Of a stretch of 10,000 nucleotides of DNA, positions 1-6,358 are shown piece after piece. Under the pieces are notes generated by a model that searched no databases, had not been told where the DNA came from, and saw only the letters and a program-made list of their open reading frames with translations. The position numbers and the translations under genes were made by a program. Source of the DNA: Chloroflexota bacterium (GTDB lineage Bacteria > Chloroflexota > Anaerolineae > Anaerolineales > Villigracilaceae); contig JAIWOB010000120.1 of NCBI GenBank assembly GCA_020217065.1, positions 1 to 10,000 of the forward strand. Reading direction: 5' to 3'. Within the stretch, counting starts at the first letter, position 1. Every line of letters starts with the position of its first letter.

Positions 1-2175
1 CGCTTCCTCTTCGCTCAATCCGCGCGACATGAGATAGAACAGCTGCTCCTCGCCCACTTTGGAGACGGAGGCTTCATGACCAATCGTCACGTCGTCCTCG
101 TCAATCTCAATGTAGGGATAGGTGTCGGAGCGGCTCTGCGGGTCGAGCAGCAGGGCGTCGCACACCACGTTGGACTTGACTCCCTTCGCGCCTTTATAGA
201 CCTTCAACAAGCCGCGATAGGAGGCGCGTCCGCCCGCCTTGCTGATGGACTTGGAGGTAATCTTGCTCGTCGTGTTCGGGGCGAAGTGAACCATCTTGCT
301 GCCCGCGTCTTGAATCTGCCCCGCGCCCGCAAACGCCATCGAAAGCATCTCGCCGTGCGCGCCGGGTTCCATCAGGTAGCAGGAGGGGTACTTCATGGTG
401 ATTTTGCTGCCCATGTTCGCGTCCACCCATTCGTGCGTGGCGTCGGCGAAAACTTTGGCGCGCTGAGTCACCAGGTTGTAAACATTGTGACTCCAATTTT
501 GGATGGTGGAGTAACGCGAGCGCGCGCCTTTCTTGACGATAATCTCAATCACGCCGCTGTGGAAGGAGTCGGTGGTGTATTGGGGGGCGGTGCATCCCTC
601 GACATAATGCACCTGGGCGCCTTCGTCCACGATAATCAGCGTGCGCTCAAATTGACCGACGTTTGCCGTGTTCAAGCGGAAATACGCCTGCAAGGGCAAA
701 TCCACCTTCACGCCTTTGGGAACGTACACAAACGAACCGCCCGACCAAACGGCGGAATTCAATGCGGCGAATTTATTGTCTTCGATGGGGACAACCGTGC
801 CGAAATATTCCTTAAACAAGTCGGGATGCTGCTTGAGCCCGTCTTCGATGGAAAGGAAAATCACGCCCTGCTTGGCGAGATGCTCCTGAATGGAGTGATA
901 TACCATTTCGGAATTATGGACAATCAAGCCTTCGGCGACAAAATTGTGAGGTCCATCCACTTCAATATCAAAAACTTCTTCGACGCCGACGGGAGTAATG
1001 GAATCTACTTTAACGTAGCCCATATATTCGTTCACATGGTCGCGTACATAACCATCGGCGTCCACATAACCGCCAATAAAGGCAAGGATTTGCTCTTGGG
1101 GCAGCGAGGCAATCCAATCGGGAACGCGTTTCTCCAACGCGCCGCCTGAAAAGCCGTTCACCTCAAGAAAACGGGCAACAACCGTCGAACCGATGGACAA
1201 GCGGTAAGGGTCGCCGTTTTTGGGGGCAATGTCAAACAGCCGGGAGGTTACGCGCTCAAATTCATTCCGCAAAGGTTTATCTGTGGCGGGAATGGCAAAT
1301 TCAACCCGGGCTTTCTCATGGTCGTGATGAATAAAACCGTCGCCGATATATAAACCAAGCCACCACATCAGGTCTTCGGAAGTCCGCTCGGGCAAATTAA
1401 CTTCGTTATGCCGCCAAGTCATCTCCACGTCGGGCTGTTCCAGCGCGCAATCTTGCCCTATATCGGGCAGAGACTTTGCCACAGCAACCAAATCGCCCGG
1501 CTTTATATCGCGCAGATATTTCCAAGAACGCGCATAACGCCCGCGTTGATAACCTTCTCTTTGTTGATGTTCCAAAACGAGAAAAGGATGATTTTCCGTA
1601 GCGCGGATGGAGCGCGTGCCGACCTTCACTTCATAGACGGGGCGCAGACCTTTGGGCATGAAATTTTTTACCGGCGCAGGGATAATTTGATTGGTATCTT
1701 CGTCAAGGGAAAAAACGACATCGCCCGGAACAATGTCGCGTATTGGGACAATGCCGCGCGAAGTGTAAACGCCGGTATCGCCGCTCAAACATTCGTATTG
1801 CGCGCCCAACCCCGCCAAGAACTTGCGTTCCGCTTCGGGGACGCCGAGTCTATCAAAGGTGCGCTTGATGTCGTCCGGCACATCGTCCCAGGATTTTTCC
1901 TGCTTTTCCGTCGGCTTGACGTAATAGTAAATATCGTCGAGGTTTAAGTCTTTAAGGGCGGGACCCCAGTTGGGCATGGGACGCGCGAGGAAGTGTTCCA
2001 GCGCCTTCAGGCGGAATTCCAACATCCACTGCGGCTCGCCCTTCATGTAAGAGATTTGTTCCACAACCTCGCGGCTCAACCCCTTTTGGGATTTGAAGGC
2101 ATAATTATCGTCGCGGCTGCGAAAGCCGTATTTGTATTCGCCCAATTCTTCAAGGATTTTTGCGTCTTCAGACAT
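1..2175 (-). CDS. sufB: SufB, Fe-S cluster assembly scaffold, intein-containing precursor (3' end cut by window edge)
   Basis: SufB is the scaffold of the cytoplasmic SufBCD complex, where iron-sulfur clusters are built before transfer to target proteins. The minus-strand frame is open from ATG at 2175 to position 1. It starts MSEDAKILEELGEYKYGF, preceded by a GGAG-type ribosome site 8 bases upstream. The N-extein is 128 residues (2175-1792), ending LGVPEAERKFLAGLGAQYE. The C-extein (912-1) opens SEMVYHSIQEHLAKQGVIF and continues with the family-typical segments AALNSAVWSGGSFVYVPKG, HYVEGCTAP, IQNWSHNVYNLV, SYRGL and IGHEASVSKVGEEQLFYLM. Cysteines that match conserved SufB cysteines lie in YVEGC (codon 592-594) and in NVVCDALL. 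Without the intein, 432 residues are visible; by comparison with typical SufB of about 465-475 residues, roughly 35-40 C-terminal residues lie off the left edge. The gene follows sufC by 33 bp, so the two are cotranscribed. Function requires removal of the intein. Identification is very secure; the intein is the unusual part. Confidence 0.97.
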   Translation of the reverse strand, partial: MSEDAKILEELGEYKYGFRSRDDNYAFKSQKGLSREVVEQISYMKGEPQWMLEFRLKALEHFLARPMPNWGPALKDLNLDDIYYYVKPTEKQEKSWDDVPDDIKRTFDRLGVPEAERKFLAGLGAQYECLSGDTGVYTSRGIVPIRDIVPGDVVFSLDEDTNQIIPAPVKNFMPKGLRPVYEVKVGTRSIRATENHPFLVLEHQQREGYQRGRYARSWKYLRDIKPGDLVAVAKSLPDIGQDCALEQPDVEMTWRHNEVNLPERTSEDLMWWLGLYIGDGFIHHDHEKARVEFAIPATDKPLRNEFERVTSRLFDIAPKNGDPYRLSIGSTVVARFLEVNGFSGGALEKRVPDWIASLPQEQILAFIGGYVDADGYVRDHVNEYMGYVKVDSITPVGVEEVFDIEVDGPHNFVAEGLIVHNSEMVYHSIQEHLAKQGVIFLSIEDGLKQHPDLFKEYFGTVVPIEDNKFAALNSAVWSGGSFVYVPKGVKVDLPLQAYFRLNTANVGQFERTLIIVDEGAQVHYVEGCTAPQYTTDSFHSGVIEIIVKKGARSRYSTIQNWSHNVYNLVTQRAKVFADATHEWVDANMGSKITMKYPSCYLMEPGAHGEMLSMAFAGAGQIQDAGSKMVHFAPNTTSKITSKSISKAGGRASYRGLLKVYKGAKGVKSNVVCDALLLDPQSRSDTYPYIEIDEDDVTIGHEASVSKVGEEQLFYLMSRGLSEEEA
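913..1791 (-). mobile_element. In-frame intein in SufB (293 residues, LAGLIDADG type)
   Basis: This protein intron is translated within SufB and should excise itself while joining GAQYE to SEMVYH. It begins with the nucleophile Cys1 (codon 1789-1791) in CLSGDTGVYTSRGIVPI, followed by an N2-like segment RDIVPGDVV (residues 18-26). Block B reads RATENHPFLV, with the T65-x-x-H68 pair. The end is classical: block F has VFDIEVDGPHNFVAEG (D275, H282), and block G is GLIVHN with penultimate His292 and terminal Asn293. The +1 residue is Ser, native to SufB, so a Cys1/Asn293/Ser+1 class 1 splicing path is expected. Residues 138-257 hold a LAGLIDADG endonuclease remnant. The insertion site differs from that of the mycobacterial SufB intein, which from family knowledge lies in the YVEG/C region. 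No stop codon or frameshift interrupts it, and all splicing residues I can identify are intact, so splicing is probably active. Confidence 0.95.
1021..1380 (-). other. Degenerate LAGLIDADG homing endonuclease domain within the intein
   Basis: The domain spans roughly intein residues 138-257. Motif 1 is WWLGLYIGDGFI (acidic D151) and motif 2 is ILAFIGGYVDADGYV (acidic D246). About 90 residues separate them, which suits one complete endonuclease half with the DNA-contacting strands between the two helices. After motif 2 only about ten residues (RDHVNEYMG) precede the C-terminal splicing segment YVKVDSITPVGVEEVFDIE. In intact two-motif inteins a second half-domain of comparable size follows motif 2, so that half appears deleted. 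Both catalytic acids survive, but the second DNA-binding face is missing. I infer that homing activity is lost or strongly impaired while splicing continues. An unusually small active enzyme cannot be excluded from sequence alone. Confidence 0.8.
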
Positions 2176-2208
2176 CGCAGTCTCCGATTCCTGTAAAAAA
2201 CCGATAAA

Positions 2209-2982
2209 TTACACGGCGGCTTCTTCGTGTTTTTCGCGCACCCAGTCGTAACCATGCTCCTCAAGATGCAGCGCCAGCTCTGGTCCGCCGGATTCAACGA
2301 TGCGCCCGTTCATCATTACATGCACAAATTGCGGCTTGATGTAGTTTAACAAACGCTGATAGTGAGTAATCACCAGCACGCCGAGATTGGGACCCGCCAG
2401 CGCACTCACGCCTTCGGAGACGATTCGCAGCGCGTCAATATCCAGCCCGGAGTCGGTCTCGTCGAGGATGGCAATGGACGGCTTGAGCGTCGCCATTTGC
2501 AAAATTTCGGCGCGTTTCTTTTCTCCGCCGGAAAAGCCGTCGTTCAGATAACGCCCGGCAAAGTCGTGATTCATTTTAAGCAGGTCCATCTGCTCTTTAA
2601 GGGCTTTGCGAAATTCGGGTATGGGAACGCCCTTGTCTTCTGGATTAACGGCGCGGCGGCGGGCGTTAAGCGCCGAGCGCAGGAAGTTCGCCACCGTCAC
2701 GCCGGGAATGGCGACGGGATATTGAAAAGCGAGAAAAATGCCCGCGCGCGAGCGTTCGTCCGGCTCCATATCCAGAATATTTTGACCGTCAAACAGCACC
2801 TCGCCTTCCGTCACTGTGTAATTGGGATGCCCCATCAGCGTATAAGCCAGCGTGGATTTCCCCGTGCCGTTGGGACCCATGATGGCGTGGATTTCGCCCT
2901 GACGAACGGTCAGCGAAAGACCTTTAATGATTTCCTTATCTTCAATGCTTACGTGCAGGTTTTTGATTTCCAATTGCGGCAT
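2209..2982 (-). CDS. sufC: SufC, ATPase of the SUF Fe-S cluster assembly complex
   Basis: SufC is a soluble ABC-type ATPase that binds SufB and SufD and drives the conformational change used for cluster assembly. It is not a transporter subunit. The 257-residue protein matches the usual family length of about 250. Walker A is GPNGTGKST (36-44), and the Q-loop is in the SufC-typical [11 protein letters not shown] (85-95). The signature is [14 protein letters not shown] (150-163), Walker B with D-loop is [11 protein letters not shown] (171-181), and the switch histidine is H207 in VITHYQR. The ATG at 2982 is preceded by AGGAG seven bases upstream. It is the first gene after a consensus promoter and is followed 33 bp later by sufB, giving the order sufC-sufB that is common in bacteria outside the Enterobacteria. 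No transmembrane segment or partner permease is present. Confidence 0.97.
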   Translation of the reverse strand: MPQLEIKNLHVSIEDKEIIKGLSLTVRQGEIHAIMGPNGTGKSTLAYTLMGHPNYTVTEGEVLFDGQNILDMEPDERSRAGIFLAFQYPVAIPGVTVANFLRSALNARRRAVNPEDKGVPIPEFRKALKEQMDLLKMNHDFAGRYLNDGFSGGEKKRAEILQMATLKPSIAILDETDSGLDIDALRIVSEGVSALAGPNLGVLVITHYQRLLNYIKPQFVHVMMNGRIVESGGPELALHLEEHGYDWVREKHEEAAV

Positions 2983-3035
2983 AAATAATCTCCTGAGAAA
3001 TAAGCCATGAATGGCGTTTTTTACCGTTTCGCAAC

Positions 3036-3064
3036 ATTATAGCAGGGTTGGGCGAAATTGTCAA
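3036..3064 (-). promoter_or_regulatory. Consensus sigma70-type promoter of the suf operon
   Basis: On the minus strand TTGACA (3064-3059) is followed by exactly 17 bases and TATAAT (3041-3036). Both hexamers match the housekeeping consensus at every position. Transcription would start near 3029, leaving a leader of about 45 nt before the sufC ATG at 2982. A perfect promoter implies strong basal expression unless it is repressed, which suits the overlapping inverted repeat at 3055-3080. Confidence 0.85.
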
Positions 3065-3080
3065 ATATTTATGATAATTT
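3055..3080. promoter_or_regulatory. Inverted repeat overlapping the suf -35 box, candidate operator
   Basis: AAATTGTCAAA (3055-3065) and TATGATAATTT (3070-3080) form an inverted repeat with 9 of 11 positions paired and a 4-bp centre. It covers the whole -35 hexamer (3059-3064) and extends upstream. Suf operons are commonly controlled by iron or Fe-S responsive regulators (Fur, IscR/SufR-type), and the AT-rich TGATAATT half faintly resembles a Fur half-site. I cannot assign the regulator; the site is inferred from symmetry and position only. Confidence 0.45.
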
Positions 3081-3185
3081 TCTAGTAAATTACCTTCCGT
3101 TATACCGCCTTGCTTAACCCGAAAGTTCCCCCTATCAAGCGTCAACTTTCCCAAGACTTTCAGGACGGCGCGCTAGGTTAGTCAT

Positions 3186-3220
3186 AAAAAAACAGGCATT
3201 CCCTAAGGAACGCCTGTTTT
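3186..3220 (-). terminator. Rho-independent terminator of the amino acid permease gene
   Basis: AAACAGGC-A-TTCC, loop CTAA, GGAA-C-GCCTGTTT forms a stem of about 13 pairs with one A/C mismatch (3189-3220). Read on the minus strand it ends in a run of seven T (complement of 3186-3192). It begins about 54 bp after the permease stop at 3274. It also separates the permease from the downstream suf promoter. The opposite strand has a shorter T tract (four T), so weak bidirectional activity is possible. Confidence 0.88.
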
Positions 3221-3273
3221 CTTGCGCGCATTACAGAGCGCGCTCAAAGCGGCGAATAGAAAGCCGCCCCATA

Positions 3274-4905
3274 TCAATCGTCGCCCTTCGCCAATTGAGC
3301 CAATTCGGCTTCAATTCTGCGAAGTTCCTCTTCCGCGCTCGGCTTCGGACCGGTAAAGCGCTTCTTCGCGTCCACCTGCCAGTAAATCAACATGAACACA
3401 GCCAGAATGATAATGGACCAGCCAGCCAGTTCGTTGGGCGGAATGGAGAACAGAATGGTGATAAACGCAATCCACAGCAGAGCCACAACGTTGATAAAGA
3501 CTCCCCAAGCCTTCAACGACCAGGGAGCGGTCTCCGGCGTGGTGTATTCGCCCTGCTTCTTGAGTTTGTTCCGCAGGTTGAGGTAAATGGGAAGACCGTA
3601 AGCAAGATACAGGGCGGTGGTGCTGACGGCGACAATGACGGAATACACCGCCGAATAGATGGTCAGCAAAACCGCCAGAGCACAGGTGATGACAATAGAC
3701 CAGATGGGGGTGCGCCACTTGGGATGAATTTGCTTAATCAAGCCATGACCAGGCATCCCGCCGTCGCGGGCGAAGGCAAACCACATGCGGCTCATGCTGG
3801 TAATGGAAGCCAGACCGCAAAGCCACATGGCGACGCCGATAATAATGGCGATGATATGACCGTAGAGAACGTTATCGAAGTTCTCGTACACAATATACAG
3901 CACCGAGGGCAGCCCGTTGGGCGGCGCCGCCACATTGGCAATTCCGTCCAAGCCGTTTGGAATGTGCAGCGTCAGGACAATCAGCATGGTGTAGCCGACT
4001 ACAGCCGAAACCGCCACCGAGAGGAAGACGCCCCAGGCGCTGTTAAGGCGCGCCATCACCGTCTCCTCGGCGACGTGCGCCGAAGCGTCGTAGCCGGTAT
4101 AAGTCCATTGGGCTTGCAGCAAGCCGAGGACAAAGGCAAGAGCAATGCCGCCGGTGGCGTAGAACGGTCCTAACGCCTTCATCATGATGGAATCGAACTC
4201 AAAATTGCCGGCGGCAAAGGTGGTGAAGGAAGTTAGGTCCGTGTTCATGGCGCTTTGGAACAGGAAGCCAAACGGTTGGACATGTTTGCCAAACAAAGAG
4301 AGAAGGGCAATGATAATGACCACCCCGCCGATGTGCCAGTACACGCTGAAGTCGTTCAACATCGCCGTCAGCTTGACGCCGAAGATGTTAATCAACATCT
4401 GCGGAATCATAATGACCACCATCACGCCCACGACAACAAACGTGTTGTCAATGTTAATGCTTGCGCCAAAAATGCGGTTTACGGCGCCGGCGATATACAA
4501 AGCAGCCGCAAAGTTGATGCCCGCCGTAATCATAATCTGACCGAGCATGTTAAACCAGGCGGTCACCCAAGCCCATTTATATCCCCCCAGACGGTGCGCC
4601 CAGAAATACAACCCGCCAGCGGTCGGGTACGCGGAAGCCAATTCCGCCATCGAGGCGGCAATCGCCAACACAAAAACTGTAACAAGGGGCCAGCCGAAGG
4701 TGTTGATAATCGGACCGGCAAAACCAAGACCATAGCCATACAGCAATATGGCGCCGGTAAGGATGGAGATGATGGAAAACGATATGGCGAAATTCGAAAA
4801 CCCCCCCATTTCGCGGAATAGCTGCTGGGCATATCCCAGTTTGTGAAGGTCTTTCATATCCTCGCGGATAATCTCTTCACGCGTCTTTGCAGATTTCTCA
4901 GACAT
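3274..4905 (-). CDS. APC-superfamily amino acid permease (GABA/choline-permease-like)
   Basis: This is a secondary transporter in the inner membrane, expected to take up an amino acid or a related amine by ion symport. The 543-residue protein has about twelve hydrophobic segments, near residues 40-62, 70-90, 112-142, 155-178, 188-206, 249-268, 291-314, 335-365, 401-425, 427-445, 466-488 and 494-511. Family landmarks are GFSNFAISFSIISILTGA (35-52), MAELASAYPTAGGLYFWA (86-103), YTGYDASAHVAEET (269-282) and FAFARDGGMPGH (376-387). These match the amino acid-choline transporter branch (Uga4/GABA permease style). Both termini are charged, and the C-tail is Glu/Lys-rich (EEELRRIEAELAQL). The ATG at 4905 has AAGGAG eight bases upstream. 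The gene is monocistronic between its own promoter and terminator. It diverges from a PLP-dependent serine/threonine-type enzyme, so a hydroxy amino acid is a conceivable substrate, but the sequence does not fix the substrate. Confidence 0.9.
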   Translation of the reverse strand: MSEKSAKTREEIIREDMKDLHKLGYAQQLFREMGGFSNFAISFSIISILTGAILLYGYGLGFAGPIINTFGWPLVTVFVLAIAASMAELASAYPTAGGLYFWAHRLGGYKWAWVTAWFNMLGQIMITAGINFAAALYIAGAVNRIFGASINIDNTFVVVGVMVVIMIPQMLINIFGVKLTAMLNDFSVYWHIGGVVIIIALLSLFGKHVQPFGFLFQSAMNTDLTSFTTFAAGNFEFDSIMMKALGPFYATGGIALAFVLGLLQAQWTYTGYDASAHVAEETVMARLNSAWGVFLSVAVSAVVGYTMLIVLTLHIPNGLDGIANVAAPPNGLPSVLYIVYENFDNVLYGHIIAIIIGVAMWLCGLASITSMSRMWFAFARDGGMPGHGLIKQIHPKWRTPIWSIVITCALAVLLTIYSAVYSVIVAVSTTALYLAYGLPIYLNLRNKLKKQGEYTTPETAPWSLKAWGVFINVVALLWIAFITILFSIPPNELAGWSIIILAVFMLIYWQVDAKKRFTGPKPSAEEELRRIEAELAQLAKGDD

Positions 4906-5023
4906 ACAATACTCTCCTTGGCATGTTTGGAATTGAATTGCTGAAACCTGACTCGAACGCTCGCGATGTTTACTATCTTATTCAGACACCTCCTTTTCCC
5001 TGATTAATAAAAGTTAAGCCGCG

Positions 5024-5052
5024 ATTATAATACGCTCTTGGGAAATTGTATA
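5024..5052 (-). promoter_or_regulatory. Probable promoter of the amino acid permease gene
   Basis: On the minus strand a perfect -10 TATAAT (5029-5024) lies 17 bp downstream of a poor -35 TATACA (5052-5047). A strong -10 with a weak -35 is typical of promoters needing an activator. The phased GTCA/TGAC array begins three bases upstream of the -35, which fits that reading. The predicted start near 5017 gives a leader of about 110 nt. Confidence 0.55.
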
Positions 5053-5090
5053 CGGTCAAATTTCGTCATCTTCTGTCAGTTTTCGTCAAC
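5051..5090. repeat. Four 10-bp phased direct repeats with GTCA core, candidate regulator site
   Basis: The units are TACGGTCAAA, TTTCGTCATC, TTCTGTCAGT and TTTCGTCAAC. The GTCA core sits at 5055, 5065, 5075 and 5085, exactly 10 bp apart and therefore on one face of the helix. Read on the minus strand it is TGAC followed by a purine-rich block, ending next to the permease -35. Tandem half-sites spaced by about one helical turn are characteristic of OmpR/PhoB-family response regulators (the PhoB box uses CTGTCA units at 11-bp spacing). The regulator identity is inference; the repeat itself is directly visible. Confidence 0.65.
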
Positions 5091-5179
5091 TTAATAAAGA
5101 AAACCTTCAAATATAAAACGTCGTCCCGCGCAAAGCAGGCTTTCTCGCGCATCCTTTCATCCCGCCGCCAACAAAGCAA

Positions 5180-5192
5180 GGTAAAATTTACC
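5180..5192. repeat. Short palindrome GGTAAA-A-TTTACC upstream of the dehydratase gene
   Basis: Perfect 6-bp arms with a one-base centre lie 84 bp upstream of the dehydratase ATG. It could be a small operator. Chance occurrence is also plausible at this length, and no good promoter hexamer pair can be placed around it. Confidence 0.25.
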
Positions 5193-5275
5193 GGCGAAGC
5201 CATTCGGCTGTATCGCAGCCCGCAGTCCGACGGGAATTCAAATCCTCAAAAAAATCTGGCAAGGAAGGAGCAGCC

Positions 5276-6217
5276 ATGTCCCCCACCCTGAACGAAATTC
5301 GCGCTGCGGCGGAACGAATCCAGCCATACGCCCACCGCACGCCGGTATTGACCAGCGAAAGCCTGAACCGAAAAGTCGGCGCGCAAGTTTTTCTCAAATG
5401 CGAAAACTTCCAAAAAGTGGGAGCCTTTAAATTTCGCGGCGCTTGCAACGCCGTTTACTCGCTGACGGAAGAGGAAGCCGCCCGCGGAGTCTGCACCCAC
5501 TCTTCTGGCAACCACGCCCAAGCGCTGGCGCTGGCGGCAAAACTACGCGGAATTCCCGCTTACATCGTTATGCCAAACAACGCGCCCGCGGTCAAGAAGA
5601 ACGCGGTGGCTGGATATGGCGGATTGATTACTTTTTGCGAGCCGACTCTTGAAGCGCGGGAAAACACGCTGGACGGAATTAGACTGGAAAGCGGCGCAAC
5701 GCTGGTTCATCCCTACGACGACGAACGCGTCATCGCGGGGCAAGGCACGGCGGCGCTCGAATTGCTGCAGGAAATCCCCGACCTTGACGTCCTCATCGCT
5801 CCCGTCGGCGGCGGCGGGTTATTGAGCGGAACCGCCATCGCGGCGGGGGAAATCAAGCCAGGCATTCGCGTCATCGCCGGCGAACCTGAAATGGCCGACG
5901 ACGCCTTCCGCTCGATGCGGGCAGGCGTCATCATCCCTTCCGTCAATCCAAAAACCGTCGCCGACGGCTTGCTGACTTCCCTGGGCGCCCTGACTTTCCC
6001 CATCATCCGCCAACGGGTGGAACAAATCGTCACCGTCAGCGAAGCGGGTATTATTGAGACGATGAAATACGTTTGGGAGCGCTTAAAAATCGTCATCGAA
6101 CCCTCCGCCGCCGTGGCGCTCGCCGTCCTGTGGGAAGGGAAAATCAACCTGCGCGGGCTGAAAGCGGGCGTCATCCTCAGCGGCGGCAACGTGGACCTCG
6201 AAAAACTTCCCTGGTAA
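5276..6217 (+). CDS. PLP-dependent serine racemase / serine-threonine dehydratase-like enzyme
   Basis: This is a fold-type II PLP enzyme that would deaminate L-serine or L-threonine to the 2-oxo acid plus ammonia, or interconvert L- and D-serine. The 313 residues cover the catalytic domain only. There is no C-terminal ACT domain, so it is not the feedback-regulated biosynthetic IlvA form. The PLP lysine is K52 in GAFKFRGA. The substrate loop is SSGNHAQAL (76-84), the phosphate-binding glycines are PVGGGGLLSG (176-185), and the ring-binding motif is SGGNVD (302-307). Ser77 replaces the alanine of typical threonine dehydratases (SAGNH) and matches the second catalytic serine of eukaryotic serine racemase. 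GEPEMADDAF keeps the racemase metal-site pattern E203, A207, D209. The ATG at 5276 follows a strong AAGGAAGGAG. It diverges from the amino acid permease. Family assignment is certain; the balance of racemase to dehydratase activity is not. Confidence 0.9.
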   Translation: MSPTLNEIRAAAERIQPYAHRTPVLTSESLNRKVGAQVFLKCENFQKVGAFKFRGACNAVYSLTEEEAARGVCTHSSGNHAQALALAAKLRGIPAYIVMPNNAPAVKKNAVAGYGGLITFCEPTLEARENTLDGIRLESGATLVHPYDDERVIAGQGTAALELLQEIPDLDVLIAPVGGGGLLSGTAIAAGEIKPGIRVIAGEPEMADDAFRSMRAGVIIPSVNPKTVADGLLTSLGALTFPIIRQRVEQIVTVSEAGIIETMKYVWERLKIVIEPSAAVALAVLWEGKINLRGLKAGVILSGGNVDLEKLPW

Positions 6218-6229
6218 AGCCGCTTCTTG

Positions 6230-6258
6230 TTGACTCCGTGGGGAAAAATCACTACCAT
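6230..6258 (+). promoter_or_regulatory. Probable promoter of the PAS-GGDEF gene
   Basis: TTGACT (6230-6235) is followed by 17 bp and TACCAT (6253-6258), matching consensus at 5 of 6 and 4 of 6 positions. It begins 12 bp after the dehydratase stop. The predicted start near 6265 leaves a leader of about 94 nt that opens almost at once into the hairpin at 6274-6307. Confidence 0.5.
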
Positions 6259-6273
6259 TAAATTGTGGGAAGA

Positions 6274-6307
6274 GTTTGCGCCGCAAGTCAGCGTTGGAGG
6301 CGCAAAC
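6274..6307 (+). promoter_or_regulatory. Perfect 9-bp hairpin in the leader of the PAS-GGDEF gene
   Basis: GTTTGCGCC (6274-6282) pairs perfectly with GGCGCAAAC (6299-6307) around a 16-nt loop. No T run follows, so it is not a standard intrinsic terminator for the dehydratase. It would form near the 5' end of the transcript from the promoter at 6230-6258. It could stabilise the mRNA or regulate expression. I do not recognise a known c-di-GMP riboswitch core in it. Confidence 0.5.
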
Positions 6308-6358
6308 GGAAAGTTCATGTTTTCAAAACTTAATAAGCCGCACTGAGAGGGCGGCGCG

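Larger units (their letters stand above)
4906..5275. other. 370-bp divergent intergenic region with regulatory signals
   Basis: No convincing gene lies here. The stretch holds the permease ribosome site (AAGGAG, 4919-4914 minus), a permease leader of about 110 nt and its promoter (5024-5052). It also holds a four-unit 10-bp GTCA array (5051-5090), a small palindrome (5180-5192) and the AAGGAAGGAG ribosome site of the dehydratase ending six bases before 5276. The leader also contains an extra strong Shine-Dalgarno-like AAAAGGAGGTG (4997-4987, minus) with no ATG, GTG or TTG at usable spacing. For the plus-strand gene I see only a -10-like TATAAA (5112-5117) without a good -35. Confidence 0.6.

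Noticed and set aside
76..1149. Long plus-strand open frame (357 codons) opposite sufB
   Set aside because: It is the exact antisense of sufB codons and crosses the intein boundary; the minus-strand reading gives unmistakable SufB and intein motifs, while this product resembles nothing.
1408..2196. Plus-strand open frames opposite the sufB N-terminal half
   Set aside because: Antisense shadows created by GC-skewed codon positions; the minus strand encodes the SufB N-extein and intein.
2362..2988. Plus-strand frame opposite sufC
   Set aside because: Antisense of a fully motif-supported SufC.
3121..3150. GAAAGTT / AACTTTC inverted repeat with a 16-nt loop
   Set aside because: Arms are only 7 bp, no T tract follows, and it lies about 60-85 bp upstream of the suf -35; too weak to call an operator or terminator.
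2942..3154. Minus-strand 70-codon frame upstream of sufC
   Set aside because: It overlaps the sufC start and the suf promoter, has no ribosome site and no recognisable sequence.
3295..4821. Several plus-strand frames opposite the permease
   Set aside because: Their translations are Asn/His/Arg-rich reversals of membrane-protein codons; the minus strand shows a full APC permease.
5046..5291. Plus-strand 81-codon frame upstream of the dehydratase
   Set aside because: It covers the regulatory array, overlaps the dehydratase start in another frame and has no ribosome site.
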